A DNA stretch of 47,927 nucleotides from Paracoccaceae bacterium (GTDB lineage: Bacteria > Pseudomonadota > Alphaproteobacteria > Rhodobacterales > Rhodobacteraceae). Below the pieces are notes generated by a model. That model worked only from the letters and a program-made list of their open reading frames with translations, made no database searches and was not told where the DNA came from. Positions 44,512-47,927 of this stretch are shown piece by piece; positions within the stretch are counted from its first letter, which is position 1; the number at the start of each line of letters is the position of its first letter. Both the position numbers and the translations under genes were made by a program. The stretch spans positions 1 through 47,927 of the forward strand of contig JANSXS010000022.1 of the NCBI GenBank assembly GCA_024742835.1. The letters are read 5' to 3'.

Positions 44512-45465
44512 TCATCCCTTTGCCGCGACCTTGATCCGCGCGTGTTCGACGCGGTGGCATGTCGGACACAGCATGGCGAAGTCCTTAATCGTTGTATACC
44601 TCGCACCCTCGTCCAACGGGTGCATGTGGTGGACGTCCAACAGGGAGCGGGGATTGATGCCTTCGATCCCGCTTACCGTCGACGGATCAAACTCGCAGGC
44701 GTCGCAATGCAGCGTCTTTTCGCGCCTTCTTCTTTTGACGAACTCCTGAGCGAGCCATGCCGCTCGTTTGCGAACTTTGACACGTCGCTCTACTTCGATT
44801 CCTTCCAACGCCCCGTCAGATAGGTCGCGCTCAATCGCTCTGCGGATGCGGTCGTCAATCTCGCTCGCCTCGGCCAAAACAAACTCGTCTTCAATCCCGA
44901 TCCATGCGTTGGCAGCGGGCCGTTGTTCGATCTCCAAATCTGCAAGTGCCGCGCGTTCTTCCTCGTTTAGAACCCCGAGTGTTGCAGACGATCTTTGGAA
45001 CAGCCGCCTGTAGCCAGTTTTTCCAAGGACATCCTTTGCTTTCGGGCGATCTGTAATGTCGTAGGTTTCGACAATTGGAAAAGCTACTGACCAGCGCCAC
45101 CGTTTTTCGCCCTGTGCCCACATATCTTGTAGCCGGGTGAATTCTTCTGGCCCGAGGATAGTCTCAAGTGGGCGTGCTGACGTCCTCAGCTTGTGAACGG
45201 CGATGAACCTGCCCGCCAGCTCTTTGTGTGCCTCCCGCTCTGCAAGATACTGTGGGTCTGTTTCGAAGCCCGGGTTGGGTTCACTGAATTGTTCGGTGAT
45301 GTACTCGATGACATAACCGCCTGCATACTGGCGCTGGATCGTGCCCTGGCATTGGCTTCGTGATTGCAGACTACCATTGGTAGGAGTGAAGCCAAGCCAA
45401 GTCGTTCCGGCAAGCCAGTCCGCTTTTGAGGCAGTGATGGGGCCGGGTAGGTCTGAAATCTTCAA
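44512..45465 (-). CDS. HNH endonuclease
   Basis: A 317-residue protein with a C-terminal HNH nuclease. A zinc ribbon is formed by Cys254/Cys257 (HCDAC) and Cys300/Cys303 (LCPTC). The catalytic His block is DVHHMHP (His279-280), and the last His is in HRVEH. The N-terminal 240 residues resemble no domain I can name; they may recognise DNA, as in McrA-like enzymes. The start is a TTG at 45465, since an upstream ATG meets a stop. It begins 13 bases after the stop of the mod-res remnant and was probably in the same operon. GC is visibly lower than in the core genes. Confidence 0.82.
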   Translation of the reverse strand: MKISDLPGPITASKADWLAGTTWLGFTPTNGSLQSRSQCQGTIQRQYAGGYVIEYITEQFSEPNPGFETDPQYLAEREAHKELAGRFIAVHKLRTSARPLETILGPEEFTRLQDMWAQGEKRWRWSVAFPIVETYDITDRPKAKDVLGKTGYRRLFQRSSATLGVLNEEERAALADLEIEQRPAANAWIGIEDEFVLAEASEIDDRIRRAIERDLSDGALEGIEVERRVKVRKRAAWLAQEFVKRRRREKTLHCDACEFDPSTVSGIEGINPRSLLDVHHMHPLDEGARYTTIKDFAMLCPTCHRVEHARIKVAAKG

Positions 45466-45478
45466 CCGCTACCCCATT

Positions 45479-47753
45479 TCACGCAACGTAGTCTTCTGCT
45501 GCTGTGCTTCCGTACAAGCCTTCTGCACTCGTTGCGGCCTTGACTGCCTTTTTCACATCCTCCTTCGTTAGGTCGAGCATCCTATAGGCTCCGGTCTTTT
45601 TCAGTTTGGTGATGGCCTCAATACGTCTGAAGGTCGCCAGATTCTCGGCAGCATATTTTGCCAGCCCTTTGAGCTTCGGCAATGCATCCGCGAGATGGTC
45701 CCCGTGTGGGTCGATCAGGTCGGCGGCGATACTGCCATCCTCTATCTGCACAAAGAAAACGAAGTCTGGGCGGACCATCCGGTTTCCCCCCGCCTCTTCA
45801 TAGGCAACCCCAAGGGAGTCTTGGCTTGCTCTTGCCGGGTTGGGCATCAGCGTGTAGGCTTCGTTTATCGCTTCTTCGATCTGGCGCTGCTCCAACCCGG
45901 CATGCTCGGGGCCGAAACTGACCACCACGCGCTCGCCTGTATTGGCGACGGACCCGCTGGCATGCAGGAAACGGGTGCCGGGGATGACTTCGAATTCGGC
46001 AAGGCGCATCATGTTGCCGCCCTTGCCGCGCACGCCGGTTTTCAGCAGCTCGTCGCGCCAGAGCGATTGGCGCGAGGTCTCGCCAGAGCGCGCGACGGTA
46101 CCATCGGCCTCTTCCGCGGGCAGGCTTTCGTCCAGCGAAAGCACAGTGGGCGCGGGAACGGCCTCGACGCTGAACGGGCCCGTGATGCGCAGCTTGTTGC
46201 GGTCGATGCGGGGCTTGTCGTAGAGCGTTTCCTGTTCGGCGTGATCACTGATTCTTTGATCCATGCGGCGTTGCATGGCCTGGCGGGCTGTGTGAAAGGC
46301 CTCGAACGGGGCCTTGGCCGCCTGGGGCCAACCCTCGGGCGGGTCAAAGGGCACCTCCCATTCCTCAAGGCTATCGCCATCGCGGAAGGAGGCCTGCTTG
46401 CCCTTGCGATAGCCTTGGGTGAGCTTGATCGGCAGCGGGGGTGCGGATTTTAGCCCGGCGTTCAGATCGACCAGCGCTGCCGCGATCTTGGGGTGATCCT
46501 CGTCATAAATCGTGTCGATGTCGGGGTTGTTGGCGATGCTTTTCAGCGTGATATGCGGCACGGTTTCATAGTCGAACCCGCCCTTCAGCCCCTCATGCGG
46601 ATAGCGCAGGGCGTAATAGTCGAAGCTGGCGGTCATCAGCCGCTGCTTGGCCAGCGTGATCGCCACGCGCGAGGTATCGCAGGTGATCCAGCGCCGCCCC
46701 CATTTCTCGGAGACGAAGGCGGTGGTTCCCCCTCCGCAGGTGGGGTCAACCACCAGATCGCCGGGATCGGTGGTCATCAGAAGGCAGCGTTCGACTACCC
46801 GGCTCGCTGTTTGAACCACGTAAGTTTTTGACGATTCACCAACGAAGCTCGACCAATTGTTGGAAATAGCCTGCACAGGATAGTCTCTCAAGTAGACCTT
46901 GTAACGCACACTTGCGCCAGACGGGTTCAAGCGGTTTGCCTTGGCAGCTCTTTCCATGCCAATCGCCTTGGTCTTCCAACCTTGAGTCGGCGGCGGCAGT
47001 TGCGCGCCCCGAAATTGGATCGGAAACATACATGAGGCATTGTACCCAGCCGCATGAAAGGGCTGAGTTGAGAATACCTTGTCGGGGTCTTTTCTTCCGT
47101 CACCTTCCTCTGCAACCGGTGGATATTCAGGATCGGTAAGTGAATAGGACGAGTCGTTCTCCAAATCGCGCTCATCGAAAATGGCGTGTATTTTCGCTTG
47201 TGATTTCGATTTGGCGTACCAAAGCAGATAATCATTGTTGTTTGAGATCGTCGCCGATGACAAGCTCATGCCTTTTCTGAAGGTTATGAGACTGATGAAG
47301 TTGTTGTAGCCAAATATCTCGTCGAGCAACTCGCGGACGTGGTGGATGTTCTCATCCGAAATCTGGACGAACACCGACCGGTCTCGGTCAGCAGTTCCCG
47401 CGCCAGCATCAGCCGGTCGCGCAGATAGGTGAGATAGGAGTGGATGCCGAGTTCCCAGGTATCGCGGAACGCCTTGATCATCTCGGGTTCCTGGGTGAGG
47501 TCGTCGTCCGAGCGGTCCTTCACGTCGCGCTTGTTCGTGAATAGCTGGAAGTTCGACCCGTATTTGATGCCACAGGGCGGGTCGATGTAGATCATCTGGA
47601 TGCGGCCAGCCATGCTCTGCTTGGTCAGAAGCGAGTTCATCACCAGCAGCGAATCCCCGGCCACCAGCCGGTTCGACCAGCCCTTTTCGTGGTGATAGAA
47701 ATCCAGCGCCTGGCGCAGCGGCAGGTTCTCGAACGGCGCCGCGAACAAATCTG
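45479..47753 (-). pseudogene. Decayed type III R-M locus: Mod fused to Res C-terminus
   Basis: The locus encodes a beta-class adenine methylase of type III systems but is broken. Its 5' end is missing; the frame begins near DLFAAPFEN, is closed upstream by TAG, and then comes [21 protein letters not shown] and [15 protein letters not shown] follow, with Cys in place of the motif IV Tyr (47572-47574). Near 47380 one base is missing (GGTCGGTG where GGCTCGGTG is expected), so the frame shifts. From there to 45479 it is open: target-recognition region, motif I DPTCGGGTT, then FGPEHAGLEQRQIEEA. From about 45841 the last 120 residues (NPARASQDSLGVAYEEAGGN..., DPHGDHLADALPKLKGLAKY) read like a Res subunit C-terminus. 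The DEAD helicase and nuclease parts of Res are gone. Confidence 0.8.
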
Positions 47754-47787
47754 GCTACCGCCATTGCGTCGCCGCATCCTGCCCCTT

Positions 47788-47927
47788 TGAACCGCCCCGG
47801 GTTTACCGGAGAGTAAAATACTCAAAGGATGAGCCCTATGACAAAGCAGAGATTCACCCCCGCCTATCCGGCCGAGCTTCGCGAACGCGGTGTTCGGATG
47901 TTTCGAGAGAACCGTGCCGATTATTCC
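47788..47927 (+). mobile_element. IS3-family-like element, left end (partial)
   Basis: TGAACCGCCCCGGG at 47788 looks like the terminal repeat of an IS3-type element, and a transposase frame starts 41 bases further in. It continues past the window edge. About 34 bases between the mod remnant (47753) and this end are of unknown origin. The insertion or associated rearrangement removed the methylase 5' end. Confidence 0.6.
47829..47927 (+). CDS. IS3-type transposase OrfA, N-terminal fragment
   Basis: Thirty-three codons to the window edge: MSPMTKQRFTPAYPAELRER and onwards, the start of the helix-turn-helix HTH_Tnp_1 domain found in OrfA of IS3 elements. The ATG at 47829 has AAAGG upstream; 47838 is an alternative start. 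The gene is cut only by the end of the sequence. Confidence 0.7.
   Translation, partial: MSPMTKQRFTPAYPAELRERGVRMFRENRADYS

Noticed and set aside
45479..47764. Reading the 761-codon frame as one intact methylase
   Set aside because: Its first ~120 residues are in the wrong frame. The true N-terminal motifs ([19 protein letters not shown]) lie in another frame up to about 47380, proving a frameshift.
1..47927. CRISPR array, rRNA operon or prophage structural genes
   Set aside because: No regularly spaced repeats, no rRNA sequence and no phage structural genes seen; the only mobile DNA is the island right of tRNA-Pro.

Overview
The window reads as chromosome of a marine alphaproteobacterium of the Rhodobacteraceae (roseobacter group). 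The clues are high GC, the gltD-gltB order, an NDUFA9-like complex I accessory gene, an ilvE / MarR / OmpR-regulator arrangement like petP-petR of Rhodobacter capsulatus, and an ectoine-breakdown gene set (doeA, eutB, eutC, doeX, doeC, doeD). Species cannot be fixed from sequence alone.

Layout. 1-13.2 kb is housekeeping: tRNA-Leu(CAG), NDUFA9-like protein, uppP (-), gltD-gltB (+), mtgA, a glutathione S-transferase, queG, and a lone hydantoinase/oxoprolinase subunit A. 13.2-22.4 kb holds an exported glutathione peroxidase (-) and an EamA exporter (+). It also holds a putrescine module: potF-potG-potH-potI plus a puuB-like FAD oxidase on the minus strand, and a divergent GntR regulator and putrescine-type class III aminotransferase on the plus strand. 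22.4-30 kb is the ectoine catabolic cluster. doeA faces left; eutB, a flavodoxin-fold reductase, eutC, doeX, doeC and doeD face right. doeB, eutA and the uehABC transporter are not in the window. 30-35.5 kb is a second polyamine/opine-type ABC importer whose first permease carries a roughly 270-residue insert. 35.6-43.7 kb has ilvE, the MarR/response-regulator pair, leuC-leuD, a membrane protein, an exported endonuclease/exonuclease/phosphatase-fold protein, leuB and tRNA-Pro(CGG).

From tRNA-Pro to the right end (43.76-47.93 kb) the content changes to an accessory island of visibly lower GC. It holds short repeats just past the tRNA, a small protein with a UDG-like N-terminal motif, an HNH endonuclease, a decayed type III restriction-modification locus and the left end of an IS3-type element. 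The R-M remnant lost its 5' end, has a frameshift and a Tyr-to-Cys change in the catalytic DPPY motif, and its methylase reads in frame into what looks like the last ~120 residues of the Res subunit. This indicates a mod-res deletion fusion.

The most interesting non-coding signal is a family of covarying palindromic elements at three of the convergent gene ends (13.1, 22.4 and 35.5 kb). They share an outer arm GCGTT(N)CGC and a loop with TGAT..CAGG. In one copy the arms supply the stop codons of both flanking genes. Candidate operators are also visible: an 11-bp-arm palindrome before doeC, and a shared ATTTGATCA word in both control regions of the putrescine module.
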